Shown piece by piece: positions 1 to 8,760 of a stretch of 64,000 nt of DNA (position 1 is the stretch's first letter; each line of letters opens with the position of its first letter). The notes under the pieces are model-generated. The model was not told where the DNA came from and did not search any database. It saw nothing but the letters and a program-made list of their open reading frames with translations. The position numbers and the translations under genes are program-made. Location: the NCBI RefSeq assembly GCF_900129785.1, contig NZ_FSRC01000001.1:1922001-1986000 (forward strand), in the 5' to 3' direction. Origin of the DNA: Algoriphagus halophilus. Lineage in GTDB: Bacteria > Bacteroidota > Bacteroidia > Cytophagales > Cyclobacteriaceae.

Positions 1-728
1 AAGTACTCACTGAAGAACAAAAGACAAAAGCTTTATCCAACATATCTACCTATACTGATGTAAAAGAAGGTGTTCAAAAGGCAGAATTGATCATTGAAGC
101 AGCTACTGAAAACCTAGCTATAAAACTGGATTTATTCCGTCAGATAGATCAAGCAAGCCCCAAGAATGCCATTCTTGCAACCAATACTTCTTCCATTTCC
201 ATTACTAAGATCGCAGCTGTCACTAACAGGCCTGCTCAGGTAATTGGAATGCACTTTATGAATCCCGTTCCAATCATGAAGTTGGTGGAAGTAATACGAG
301 GATATGCCACCTCAGATGAGACTACCCAACAAATCATGGGACTTTCGGAAAAGCTTTCCAAAGTTCCGGTAGAAGTAAATGATTATCCTGGCTTTGTGGC
401 CAATAGGATTCTAATGCCTATGATCAATGAAGCGATCTATTCTTTATATGAAGGGGTAGCAGGTGTATATGAAATAGACACGGTGATGAAACTTGGAATG
501 GCTCACCCCATGGGCCCCTTGCAATTGGCTGATTTCATAGGCTTGGACGTTTGTCTATCTATCTTAAAAGTATTGCATGATGGTTTTGGCAATCCAAAAT
601 ATGCTCCTTGCCCATTGCTTGTGAATATGGTAGAGGCTGGTTTTAAAGGCGTCAAGTCAGGAGAAGGGTTTTATACCTATACCAAAGGAAGCAAAGATTT
701 AGTAGTCTCTCCAAGATTCTCCAACTAA
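1..728 (+). CDS. 3-hydroxybutyryl-CoA / 3-hydroxyacyl-CoA dehydrogenase, 5' end outside the window
   Basis: NAD-dependent oxidation of 3-hydroxyacyl-CoA, in fatty-acid or butyrate-type metabolism in the cytosol. The frame is open from base 3, so the gene enters from the left; about 241 residues are visible and the N-terminal NAD-binding GxGxxG part is missing. The motif [16 protein letters not shown] carries the family's catalytic His and Glu. The later part [20 protein letters not shown] followed by [18 protein letters not shown] is the all-helical C-terminal domain. A TTG near base 87 is internal to the frame and is not the start. The deoxynucleoside kinase follows after 15 bp, so the two may be co-transcribed. 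Single-domain length suggests an Hbd/PaaH-type enzyme rather than a FadB fusion; the exact substrate cannot be told. Confidence 0.93.
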   Translation, partial: VLTEEQKTKALSNISTYTDVKEGVQKAELIIEAATENLAIKLDLFRQIDQASPKNAILATNTSSISITKIAAVTNRPAQVIGMHFMNPVPIMKLVEVIRGYATSDETTQQIMGLSEKLSKVPVEVNDYPGFVANRILMPMINEAIYSLYEGVAGVYEIDTVMKLGMAHPMGPLQLADFIGLDVCLSILKVLHDGFGNPKYAPCPLLVNMVEAGFKGVKSGEGFYTYTKGSKDLVVSPRFSN

Positions 729-743
729 CCAAAAAAGCAGACC

Positions 744-1361
744 ATGCATATTGCTGTTTCTGGAAATATTGGGAGTGGAAAAACCTCCTTAACCGAAAAA
801 TTAGCCAAACACTATGGCTGGAAAGCGGAGTTTGAGGCCGTGGACAACAATCCATATCTTCCGGATTTTTATGAAGACATGAAAAGATGGGCTTTTCATC
901 TTCAGGTTTATTTTCTGAATTCAAGATTTAATCAGATCTCAAAAATTCAGGAGCAAAAATCCCATTTTATCCAGGATAGAACCATTTACGAGGATGCCTA
1001 TATATTCGCGGCCAACTTACATACTAGTGGGTTAATGACAAGTAGGGACTATGAAAACTATCAAAGTCTTTTTAACAGTATGATTACCCATGTCAAAGCT
1101 CCGGACTTATTGATTTACCTAAGGGCAGATATCCCGAAACTGGTAGATCAAATAGAAAAAAGAGGTCGGGATTATGAAACGACCATGTCCATTGACTACT
1201 TAAAAAACCTCAACCGACACTATGAGGAATGGATCAAAAATTACCAAGAAGGAAAACTCTTGATTATTGATGTAAACCAGTTGGATTTTGTCTCTAATCC
1301 CGAAGACTTTGCTTTTGTAGTAGAAAAAATTGACCGGGAGATTTTTGGATTATTCAGTTAG
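744..1361 (+). CDS. Deoxynucleoside kinase (dNK/dGK family)
   Basis: Phosphorylates deoxynucleosides for nucleotide salvage in the cytosol. At 205 residues it has normal length for bacterial members. The P-loop GNIGSGKTSL lies near residues 7-16, the DRTIYED segment near residue 78 corresponds to the family's (D/E)RS motif, and KRGRDYE near residue 138 is the arginine-rich LID region. ATG 744 starts directly before the P-loop strand, as usual. The gene sits 15 bp after the dehydrogenase and ends 2 bp from a convergent gene, leaving no room for a terminator. Substrate preference (dA/dG or dC) cannot be decided by eye. Confidence 0.92.
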   Translation: MHIAVSGNIGSGKTSLTEKLAKHYGWKAEFEAVDNNPYLPDFYEDMKRWAFHLQVYFLNSRFNQISKIQEQKSHFIQDRTIYEDAYIFAANLHTSGLMTSRDYENYQSLFNSMITHVKAPDLLIYLRADIPKLVDQIEKRGRDYETTMSIDYLKNLNRHYEEWIKNYQEGKLLIIDVNQLDFVSNPEDFAFVVEKIDREIFGLFS

Positions 1362-1363
1362 GA

Positions 1364-2008
1364 TCATTCAAATTTTCGCATGAACCAATTGAGGAGGATC
1401 GTACGCTGCTCCTCTTTTGGGTTCATCAATAAATGATCCAGTCTTTTTAAGGATCCCCCTGTCATCAAGGTCTCGTAAGGGGTAATCCGAATCAATTTGT
1501 ATCCATGGATTCTTGTTTGGATATCGGTTTGTGCATCATTATATGCCTGCAGTTTCCAACCACTTGAGCCATTCCCGTAGAAATCACCCGGCTCGCTTGC
1601 TAAACCAAAACTATGCTTAGCGATTGGAGGACCAGACCAAACTCTGTCTTGCAAACCTGCTTTCAAACAATCTTTCTCATAGGTTCTACACAAGCGCTTC
1701 TGGGCTTCGTAAAAAGGCAAATTAAACTCCTTATAAAAATCTGATCTATAAGAAATTAACCGATACCTATTAAAGTGAAGTTCATCGTCATACAACACAA
1801 GACTCCGGTTGATTTTAAAATCAAATTTCAACTTCTTCAACAAGGGAACCTCTCCTATTCCACCTAAATCTTCATAGATTTCATCCAACCAATCTTTTCC
1901 TTTTTGATCCAAAAATTTGGGATTGACCTCCAATTCGAAATCCCTTTCAAACTCTACTTCGCCTTCTTTCAAGATACCTTGAAGTTGGCGCGTAATCAGG
2001 TTATCCAT
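1364..2008 (-). CDS. Conserved hypothetical protein of Bacteroidota, possibly nuclease-like
   Basis: A 214-residue soluble protein with no signal peptide. I do not recognise a named family with certainty. The core VLYDDELHFNRYRLISYRSD near residues 71-90 (acidic residues, then His-Phe-Asn and Tyr-Arg) recalls the layout of small restriction-endonuclease-like proteins, where an acidic strand precedes a His and a basic helix. That is inference only. The ATG overlaps the end of the upstream DUF2452 gene by 8 bp, so translation is probably coupled. It is the last gene of a three-gene minus-strand operon. Confidence 0.7.
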   Translation of the reverse strand: MDNLITRQLQGILKEGEVEFERDFELEVNPKFLDQKGKDWLDEIYEDLGGIGEVPLLKKLKFDFKINRSLVLYDDELHFNRYRLISYRSDFYKEFNLPFYEAQKRLCRTYEKDCLKAGLQDRVWSGPPIAKHSFGLASEPGDFYGNGSSGWKLQAYNDAQTDIQTRIHGYKLIRITPYETLMTGGSLKRLDHLLMNPKEEQRTILLNWFMRKFE

Positions 2009-2471
2009 TGTCTTGATTATTTTCCTTTACGATCTCCCAGGTATGATCTGCCAATAATTTTACTTCCGCTAAAAATTGAGCGAAGCTTTTTTTTCTTCCC
2101 CACTCATCCGGCGCAATCATGCTTAAAAAATCATTCCCATCCTCTTTCTGATACAAATAATAATGGTGATTAATCAAAGGCTCAAAAGAAGTCTGAGCAT
2201 TGTATATTCTTTCTGAATAGGCTACTCTTGCCTGAATTGCTTTTGCTTGATCAGCCAATAATTGCATTTGCCTGTAGATCTGAGACATCTGCATATCTGT
2301 TTGACTTTGCATGGCAGCAATGGCCCTCCCGTTTACCTTCCCTTGATCTTCAGGACGGACAACCGCACTCCCAGCATGATGTGGATAAGGTAAACTACCA
2401 GGGTTTTCTGCAGTCTTTTCCTTCATCTCACTCAAATCCAATTTAGTGATGTCTATTTTTTTCTTAGTCAT
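2001..2471 (-). CDS. DUF2452-type protein
   Basis: A 156-residue soluble protein of unknown function. The N-terminal third is polar and low in hydrophobic residues. The middle (about residues 35-100) contains a Met/Gln-rich helix (QMSQIYRQMQLLADQAKAIQ) that could form a coiled coil, then a conserved tyrosine-rich stretch INHHYYLYQKEDGNDFLSMI and APDEWG, which I associate with DUF2452. Its ATG overlaps the TAA of the upstream 51-residue membrane protein by one base (TAATG), and its own end overlaps the next gene by 8 bp. The three genes therefore form a tightly coupled unit. No catalytic signature is visible. Confidence 0.8.
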   Translation of the reverse strand: MTKKKIDITKLDLSEMKEKTAENPGSLPYPHHAGSAVVRPEDQGKVNGRAIAAMQSQTDMQMSQIYRQMQLLADQAKAIQARVAYSERIYNAQTSFEPLINHHYYLYQKEDGNDFLSMIAPDEWGRKKSFAQFLAEVKLLADHTWEIVKENNQDNG

Positions 2472-2626
2472 TACTTTTTAGTTTCCTCTCCTGAACTTAT
2501 CCTTTCTTTCAAATTCCCTTTTGAACCGGGAAAGGTAGTTCTTGTGGATATATCATAGCCGATCCAAGCCATGATTATCATAAAGATCAAAAACAAAATC
2601 AGAAGGATTTTTTTGTTACGCTGCAT
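2471..2626 (-). CDS. Small single-span membrane protein (51 aa)
   Basis: Reading the minus strand from the ATG at 2626 gives 51 residues. A basic start (MQRNKK) is followed by one hydrophobic segment at about residues 7-24, then a polar tail rich in Lys, Ser and Glu. The predicted topology is one N-terminal membrane span; the orientation is not clear. The TAA stop shares its last A with the ATG of the DUF2452 gene, which supports the reading as a real gene. No homologue is recognised by name. It is the first gene of the operon, with about 240 bp of non-coding DNA before it. Confidence 0.7.
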   Translation of the reverse strand: MQRNKKILLILFLIFMIIMAWIGYDISTRTTFPGSKGNLKERISSGEETKK

Positions 2627-2866
2627 AATCTGAATAATCTGTCTTTATTAGAATCCAAAATTAGGAAAGGATGTTTAAGAACCCATCAAATAATTTAGAT
2701 CTCTTGTTTCAGGTCAATCAATGAATAAGATAACTCATATAAAAAAATTACAAATTTTCTTCAAATCATTTGTTCCTTGATTACACATTTTGAAAATTGT
2801 TTTTAATTTTAACGGTAGTCTACCAAACACAGTTTTTTTTCACTCCATACTCTTTTCAGTCCGACC

Positions 2867-3202
2867 ATGTATCAAATTATAAGTGAGCAATCTATTTATC
2901 AGTATTTTGGTGATGATGATCCGGATATGACAAAGGAGATGATCCAAATAATCCTTGATACGAATATCAAAGATTTGAAAGAGCTCAATGAATTTTATAA
3001 GATTAAAGATTTTGACACGATCAAAAGGCGGTGCCATAAAGCCAAACCAACAATGAGTTATATTGGAGCTTTAAAAACCCGTAAGTTATTGGAAGAAATC
3101 GATGGTAATCTGAAAGATTCTTCTGAAATCAACAATACCCTCCAGAAACATTTAGACGTGATTATCGAGGAACTAAATGAGTTCCTGGAAACGATCAAGT
3201 AA
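2867..3202 (+). CDS. Hpt (histidine phosphotransfer) domain protein
   Basis: A stand-alone 111-residue Hpt domain that should relay phosphate between a hybrid histidine kinase and a response regulator in the cytosol. It is nearly all helical. The phosphorylatable His is His57 in RRCHKAKPTMSYIG: the Lys at +3 and the Gly after it are kept, while the usual Gly at +4 is Pro. To my knowledge H-x-x-K-P-(S/T) occurs in other Bacteroidota Hpt proteins, so this need not mean loss of function. No kinase or receiver gene lies nearby, so it is an orphan. It ends 28 bp before the S9 peptidase gene. Confidence 0.82.
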   Translation: MYQIISEQSIYQYFGDDDPDMTKEMIQIILDTNIKDLKELNEFYKIKDFDTIKRRCHKAKPTMSYIGALKTRKLLEEIDGNLKDSSEINNTLQKHLDVIIEELNEFLETIK

Positions 3203-3230
3203 CACTCATTAAACTAACTGATACTTTACT

Positions 3231-5603
3231 ATGCAGCGAAAACTCCTTTTTCTGCCATTGCTATTTATTGCCATTTTAGAACTTCATGCGCAAAGCAGTT
3301 TATCTGTGGAGTACATTATGAGGGATCCAAAATGGATGGGAACCTTCCCCTCTTCTGTTAAGTGGGACGACTCCAGTCAGCAAATTTATTTCAAGTATAA
3401 TGCTGAAAATGACCCTGCAGATTCCCTATATAAAATCAACTTATCCTCACCTACCCTCATCTCAAAAGTTCATTGGAAAGAGGAGAAGTCCCTACAAAAG
3501 AGGTTTTCCTCACTGAATCAAGACCAATCCAAAAGACTTTTCTTAGAGGATAATAAGATCATGATCGAAGATCTGAAAAAAGGAGAGAAAACAGCTGTTC
3601 TTGAATGGTTCCAAAATATTTCTAACCCAACTTATTTGGCTGATGAGAATTTAATCGCTTTCAATTCTGAGGGGAATATATTTGTTTTAAACCAGTCCAC
3701 CGGTCAGGTTGAAAAAGTGACAAACATCAGTTCTGGATCCAAACCTTCTGCTAAAAAGAACGGCTCAAAGGAAGAAGAACTGGACTTTCTTGAAAAAGAT
3801 AACCTGGCATTATTGCAGGTGGTGAATGAAAGAAAAGAAAAGCAAAAAGAAAGTAGAGCTTACCGGGAATCAATTTCTGAAGGCGATTCCAAGGAGTTCA
3901 CCTATTATACCGAGGGGAAAAACCCTGTTAATCTAACACTCTCTCCTGATGGCAACTATGCTACTTTTTCCTACTATGACAGAGGATCAGGAAAAAACAC
4001 CATCGTTCCAGACTATGTAGATGCTTCTGGATATACCACTGATTTGAATACACGGTCCAAGGTAGGTACCACTCCTACCACTGTAGAAATTGGGATTTAT
4101 GACTTAACAAGGGACACCGTTTATTTCATAGGAACCTCCAACCTTCCAGGAATTAAGGATTTACCGGATTATGTTCAGGATTATCCAGAGAAAACTTGGG
4201 AAGAAAAGGAACGGACTGTGATCCTTTCTCAGCCTTATTTTTCACATGACGGATCAAAAGCTGTGATCAACATCCGGTCTACAGACAACAAAGACCGATG
4301 GATTTCCTTAATAGACCTCACCACAGGAGCATTGAAAACGTTGGATAGACAGAGAGATGAGGCATGGATTGCCGGCCCAGGTATTGGCTGGTCATTTTCA
4401 GGAGGAACAATGGGATGGCTTCCGGATAATCAACACATCTATTTCCAGTCAGAAGAATCTGGATATTCTCATCTGTACCTACTTGATGTGGAATCAGGAG
4501 AAAAAACTGCCTTAACATCTGGTGCTTATGAGGTATTTGATCCATTTATCTCTAAGGACAAAAAATCTTGGTACCTCACTACTTCCGAAGTAGATCCCGG
4601 AGAAAGACATTTTTATAGAATGCCTTTAATGGGTGGGAAAATGGAAAAACTGACTTCCATGACAGGAAATAATGAGGTGACTCTTTCCCCAGATGAGAAG
4701 AAATTGGCCATCCTTTATTCCTATAGTAATAAGCCTACTGAATTGTATGTTCAAGACAATAAAGTTGGAGCTAATCCAATCCAATTGACTTCTGGGCAAT
4801 CGGATGAATTCAAAGCCTACAATTGGAGGGATCCTGAAATTATCCGATTTACTGCTGAAGATGGGGCTCAAGTCCCTGCAAGATTATATACTCCTGACCC
4901 CGCTAAAAAGAATGGGGCAGCGGTAATTTTCGTCCATGGAGCTGGTTATCTTCAAAACGTTCATAAATGGTGGAGTAGCTATTTCAGAGAGTACATGTTC
5001 CATAATTTATTGACTGACCTAGGGTACACCGTGCTTGACATCGATTACAGAGCGAGTGCCGGCTATGGTAGAGATTGGAGAACAGGTATTTATAGACATA
5101 TGGGAGGTAAAGATCTATCTGATCAGGTGGATGGCGCAAAATACCTGGTAGCTTCACAAGGGGTAGATGCTGATAGAATCGGGATTTATGGCGGAAGTTA
5201 TGGAGGTTTTATTACCCTTATGGCACTATTCAATACGCCTGATGTTTTCAAATCAGGAGCTGCTTTGAGATCAGTAACAGATTGGGCTCATTACAATCAT
5301 GGCTATACATCGAATATTCTAAATACCCCTGAAGAAGATCCGATAGCTTATAGAAGATCAGGTCCTATTTACTTTGCTGAAGGCTTAAAAGGAAATCTTT
5401 TGATGGCTCATGGCATGGTAGATGTCAATGTTCATTTTCAGGATGTTGTCAGGCTTTCTCAGCGATTGATTGAATTAGGAAAGGATAACTGGGAAATGGC
5501 TATTTACCCTGTAGAGGATCATGGCTTTGTAGAGCCAAGCTCATGGACCGATGAATACAAACGCATTTTAAAATTGTTTAACACCACGCTTATAGAAGAT
5601 TGA
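3231..5603 (+). CDS. S9 family prolyl oligopeptidase / dipeptidyl peptidase IV-like
   Basis: Exported serine peptidase cleaving oligopeptides, typically after proline. Residues 1-21 form a signal peptide ending in LHAQ. A beta-propeller-like N-terminal half runs to about residue 530 and the alpha/beta-hydrolase domain follows. The nucleophile is in YGGSYGGF (about residue 654), the acid is in HGMVDVNVHF and the His in VEDHGF near the C terminus, giving a complete Ser-Asp-His triad. At 790 residues it has normal length. The stop TGA overlaps the ATG of the gamma-glutamyltransferase gene by one base, so the two are coupled and likely cooperate in periplasmic peptide breakdown. Confidence 0.95.
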   Translation: MQRKLLFLPLLFIAILELHAQSSLSVEYIMRDPKWMGTFPSSVKWDDSSQQIYFKYNAENDPADSLYKINLSSPTLISKVHWKEEKSLQKRFSSLNQDQSKRLFLEDNKIMIEDLKKGEKTAVLEWFQNISNPTYLADENLIAFNSEGNIFVLNQSTGQVEKVTNISSGSKPSAKKNGSKEEELDFLEKDNLALLQVVNERKEKQKESRAYRESISEGDSKEFTYYTEGKNPVNLTLSPDGNYATFSYYDRGSGKNTIVPDYVDASGYTTDLNTRSKVGTTPTTVEIGIYDLTRDTVYFIGTSNLPGIKDLPDYVQDYPEKTWEEKERTVILSQPYFSHDGSKAVINIRSTDNKDRWISLIDLTTGALKTLDRQRDEAWIAGPGIGWSFSGGTMGWLPDNQHIYFQSEESGYSHLYLLDVESGEKTALTSGAYEVFDPFISKDKKSWYLTTSEVDPGERHFYRMPLMGGKMEKLTSMTGNNEVTLSPDEKKLAILYSYSNKPTELYVQDNKVGANPIQLTSGQSDEFKAYNWRDPEIIRFTAEDGAQVPARLYTPDPAKKNGAAVIFVHGAGYLQNVHKWWSSYFREYMFHNLLTDLGYTVLDIDYRASAGYGRDWRTGIYRHMGGKDLSDQVDGAKYLVASQGVDADRIGIYGGSYGGFITLMALFNTPDVFKSGAALRSVTDWAHYNHGYTSNILNTPEEDPIAYRRSGPIYFAEGLKGNLLMAHGMVDVNVHFQDVVRLSQRLIELGKDNWEMAIYPVEDHGFVEPSSWTDEYKRILKLFNTTLIED

Positions 5604-7318
5604 TGAGTATATTTTCTCGGATCACTGGCGGAATACTGGCAGTGACTACTCTTTCTATTTCCATTTACTCATGCGGAGAAAAAAAAGAGGTAGTCCAAGC
5701 CAAAAGAGGAACAATTGCAGAAAAGGCCATGGTCGTGTCTGCTCGTGAAGAAGCTTCACAGATAGGATTGGATATCATCAAACAAGGAGGAAATGCCTTC
5801 GATGCGATGATGGCCACTGAAATGGCATTGGCAGTAATCTATCCTTTTGCAGGAAATCTAGGAGGTGGCGGATTTATGGTATATCGAATGGCTGATGGTT
5901 CCGTTGGCTCCCTGGATTACCGCGAAAAGGCCCCTTCCGCTGCTTATGCAGACATGTATTTGGATGAGGAAGGAAATGTAATAACTGGCTTAAGCACAAA
6001 AGGAGCAATGGCATCCGGAGTACCGGGCACCATCTCAGGTATATTCACCGCCCAGGAAAAATTCGGGAAACTTACTCCTCAAGAGGTATTAGCCCCAGTA
6101 ATTGAACTAGCAGAAAAAGGCTATGTCACCACCCCCAATCAAGCAGCTAGGCTACAGAGATTACGGGAAACATTTATAGAGGTCAATGGACCTGACACGT
6201 ATTTCGCAAAGGAGATCAAGGAAGGTGATACGCTTAAGTTCCCCGTATTAGCTGAGACCTTAAAGCGGGTTGCAAAAAATGGAAAAGAGGAATTCTATCA
6301 GGGGGAAACTGCCAAAATGCTGGTAAAGCATTTACAGGAAATGGGAGGAATCATTTCGGAGCAGGATCTAGCGGATTACGAAGCAGCTTGGAGAGATCCA
6401 ATCGTTTTTGATTATAAAGAGTTAAAGATCATCTCTATGGCTCCTCCTAGTTCTGGGGGCATCACCTTGGCACAGATTTTCGGAATGATTGAGCCTTACG
6501 ACTTGAAAAAGTTTGGCCATCACAGCCCAGAGCATATACAACTGCTGGTAGAAGCTGAAAGAAGGGCTTATGCAGATAGAAATTATTATTTAGGAGATCC
6601 GGATTTTGTCCATATCCCTAAAGCCGAATTGATGTCAGCTGATTACCTCAAATCCAGAATGGAAAGCTTCACTTTTGAGCAAGCCACCAAATCAGAGGAC
6701 ATTGCCGAAGGTAAATTTGCGTTTTCAGAAAGTATGGAAACTACCCATTACTCCATTATTGATGCGGAGGGAAATGCTGTTTCGGTGACTACGACTTTAA
6801 ATGGCGCCTATGGTTCCAAAGTGTATATTGATGAATTAGGCTTCTTCATGAATAATGAAATGGACGATTTCAGCTCCAAGCCAGGAGTGCCTAATATGTT
6901 TGGATTAATAGGTGCTGAAGCAAATAGCATTCAACCTGGAAAACGAATGCTAAGCAGCATGACTCCTACGTTAGTAGAAAAGGAGGGCAAACTTTGGATG
7001 GTAGTCGGAACTCCGGGTGGATCTACCATTATCACCTCTGTACTTCAAACTATACTCAATGTTTATGAATTTGAGATGGGCATGCAAGAAGCGGTAGAAT
7101 CAGCCAGGTTTCACCATCAATGGCTGCCTGATCGGGTTAGTTTTGAACCCAATTCTTTTGACTCCACCTTATTGAACCATTTGAAATCCAAAGGGTATAT
7201 CATTTTAGAAAACAATAACCCCATCATCGGAAAAGTAGATGCTATTTTAGTGATGCCTGACGGAAAGCTAGAAGGTGGTGCAGACCCAAGAGGGGATGAT
7301 AAGGCATTGGGTTTTTAA
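5603..7318 (+). CDS. ggt: Gamma-glutamyltransferase (lipoprotein precursor)
   Basis: Cleaves gamma-glutamyl bonds (glutathione, gamma-glutamyl peptides) outside the cytoplasm; the proenzyme self-cleaves at a conserved Thr. That Thr is in ETTHYSIIDAEGNAVSVTTT, near residue 380, matching the start of the small subunit. Later motifs GKRMLSSMTPT and GTPGGSTIITSV are the substrate-binding region. The N terminus (about residues 1-25) ends in IYSCG, a lipobox, so the protein is probably membrane-anchored. ATG 5603 is chosen over TTG 5600; it overlaps the upstream S9 peptidase stop (TGATG), pointing to translational coupling. Length 571 aa is normal. Confidence 0.95.
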   Translation: MSIFSRITGGILAVTTLSISIYSCGEKKEVVQAKRGTIAEKAMVVSAREEASQIGLDIIKQGGNAFDAMMATEMALAVIYPFAGNLGGGGFMVYRMADGSVGSLDYREKAPSAAYADMYLDEEGNVITGLSTKGAMASGVPGTISGIFTAQEKFGKLTPQEVLAPVIELAEKGYVTTPNQAARLQRLRETFIEVNGPDTYFAKEIKEGDTLKFPVLAETLKRVAKNGKEEFYQGETAKMLVKHLQEMGGIISEQDLADYEAAWRDPIVFDYKELKIISMAPPSSGGITLAQIFGMIEPYDLKKFGHHSPEHIQLLVEAERRAYADRNYYLGDPDFVHIPKAELMSADYLKSRMESFTFEQATKSEDIAEGKFAFSESMETTHYSIIDAEGNAVSVTTTLNGAYGSKVYIDELGFFMNNEMDDFSSKPGVPNMFGLIGAEANSIQPGKRMLSSMTPTLVEKEGKLWMVVGTPGGSTIITSVLQTILNVYEFEMGMQEAVESARFHHQWLPDRVSFEPNSFDSTLLNHLKSKGYIILENNNPIIGKVDAILVMPDGKLEGGADPRGDDKALGF

Positions 7319-7337
7319 ACTGGATTCTTAACAAATA

Positions 7338-7388
7338 GAAAGGGAAAATGGAGTACTCTAACCAAGAGGAAAACATTTTCCCTTTTTC
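7338..7388 (+). terminator. Probable terminator after ggt
   Basis: A 13-bp inverted repeat (GAAAGGGAAAATG at 7338-7350 against CATTTTCCCTTTTTC at 7374-7388) lies 20 bp after the ggt stop and ends in a T-rich run. The loop is long at 23 nt. Confidence 0.6.
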
Positions 7389-7402
7389 ATTTTTCAAATT
7401 TG

Positions 7403-7410
7403 TAACTTTG
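7403..7410 (+). promoter_or_regulatory. Candidate -7 box for mnmA (TAACTTTG)
   Basis: TAACTTTG fits the Bacteroidota -7 consensus TAnnTTTG exactly. It lies between the ggt terminator and mnmA, and would give a leader of roughly 75-80 nt. The -33 region is only T-rich, so that half is weak. Confidence 0.5.
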
Positions 7411-7494
7411 TCCTAGAGAACTAATTCCAAGCCTTTGGAGTTCTTAACTCATCTGTAACCTAATGGACCTTGAATCCATTAATTATTACAACCC

Positions 7495-8706
7495 ATGAAG
7501 ACAAAACCTAGAGTAGTTGTTGGCCTTTCCGGAGGTGTCGACAGTTCCGTAGCCGCTCACCTTTTAATTGAACAAGGCTATGAAGTCATCGGAATGTTTA
7601 TGAAAAACTGGCACGATGAGTCCGTTACCATTTCCAATGAATGCCCCTGGATGGAAGATTCCACCGATGCCATGCTGGTCGCCGAAAAATTAGGAATCCC
7701 CTTCCAGGCCATTGACCTGAGCGAGGAATACCGAGAGCGAATTGTGGATTACATGTTTGGAGAATACGAAGCGGGACGTACCCCCAACCCAGACATTCTC
7801 TGCAATAGAGAAATCAAATTTGATATTTTCCTGAAAGCTGCCCAAAAGTTGAAAGCTGATTTTGTGGCTACAGGGCATTATTGTCAAAAAGGAGAAATAG
7901 AGGTAAATGGAAAACCCGTTTATCAATTGTTGGCAGGGGCCGATCCAAATAAAGATCAAAGTTATTTCCTATGCCAACTCAATCAGGAGCAATTGAGTAA
8001 AGCACTTTTTCCAATTGGGCATTTACAAAAGCCTGAGGTAAGAAAAATTGCCAAAGAATTGGACTTGATTACTGCCGATAAAAAGGATTCCCAAGGGCTT
8101 TGCTTTATAGGAAAAGTGAGATTGCCGGATTTCTTACAGCAACAATTAAAACCAAAAAAAGGGAAGATCATTCAAATCCCCGAAGATTTACCCGTCTACC
8201 AAACTCAGCAAACCCCTGTGGGTGTTCCTGCTGAAGATTGGGACCAGGAAACCTTGGATGCTATAGCTTTGCCACTCCATTATGCTGCAGCACAAGGAAA
8301 GGTATTGGGGGAACATAATGGAGCACACTATTTTACGGTAGGACAGAGAAAAGGCCTCCATGTTGGTGGAACCGGGAAACCTTTATTCGTCATTGCTACA
8401 GATACAAAAGAAAACATTATTTACACGGGACTCGGCGAAACCCATCCTGGCTTATTAAAGAATGGGCTATTTGTGAAAGCTGACCAAATCCATTGGATCC
8501 GGGAAGACCTGGAACTTGCCATCGGAGATAGTGCCCGATATAAAGCTAGAATTCGTTACCGTCAACCCTTGACATGGGCAACCTTAATACGAAAAGAAAA
8601 TGGACTATATGTCATTTTCGATGAACCACAAAAAGGCGTTGCCTCAGGGCAATTTGTAGCTTGGTATAATGAGGAAGAATCGATAGGGTCCGGAACCATA
8701 TTTTAA
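7495..8706 (+). CDS. mnmA: tRNA-specific 2-thiouridylase MnmA
   Basis: Makes the 2-thio group of s2U34 in tRNA-Lys/Glu/Gln wobble positions, using ATP and a persulfide sulfur donor in the cytosol. The PP-loop [12 protein letters not shown] is at residues 9-20. The first catalytic Cys is in TPNPDILCN (about residue 102) and the second in SQGLCFIG (about residue 204). Near residues 230-275 there is an extra segment between the PP-loop domain and [11 protein letters not shown], which makes the protein 403 aa, longer than the roughly 370 aa of the E. coli enzyme. Single-gene unit with its own candidate promoter and a weak terminator. Confidence 0.96.
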   Translation: MKTKPRVVVGLSGGVDSSVAAHLLIEQGYEVIGMFMKNWHDESVTISNECPWMEDSTDAMLVAEKLGIPFQAIDLSEEYRERIVDYMFGEYEAGRTPNPDILCNREIKFDIFLKAAQKLKADFVATGHYCQKGEIEVNGKPVYQLLAGADPNKDQSYFLCQLNQEQLSKALFPIGHLQKPEVRKIAKELDLITADKKDSQGLCFIGKVRLPDFLQQQLKPKKGKIIQIPEDLPVYQTQQTPVGVPAEDWDQETLDAIALPLHYAAAQGKVLGEHNGAHYFTVGQRKGLHVGGTGKPLFVIATDTKENIIYTGLGETHPGLLKNGLFVKADQIHWIREDLELAIGDSARYKARIRYRQPLTWATLIRKENGLYVIFDEPQKGVASGQFVAWYNEEESIGSGTIF

Positions 8707-8722
8707 TTAGTGTATTGCATTA

Positions 8723-8752
8723 AAGAGTCAGCTTGAAGCTGGCTCTTCTTCC
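8723..8752 (+). terminator. Weak terminator after mnmA
   Basis: Inverted repeat AAGAGTCAGCTT / AAGCTGGCTCTT with a short loop at 8723-8747, followed by a pyrimidine-rich run. It sits between mnmA and truC and may only reduce read-through. Confidence 0.5.
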
Positions 8753-8760
8753 TTTCACCT

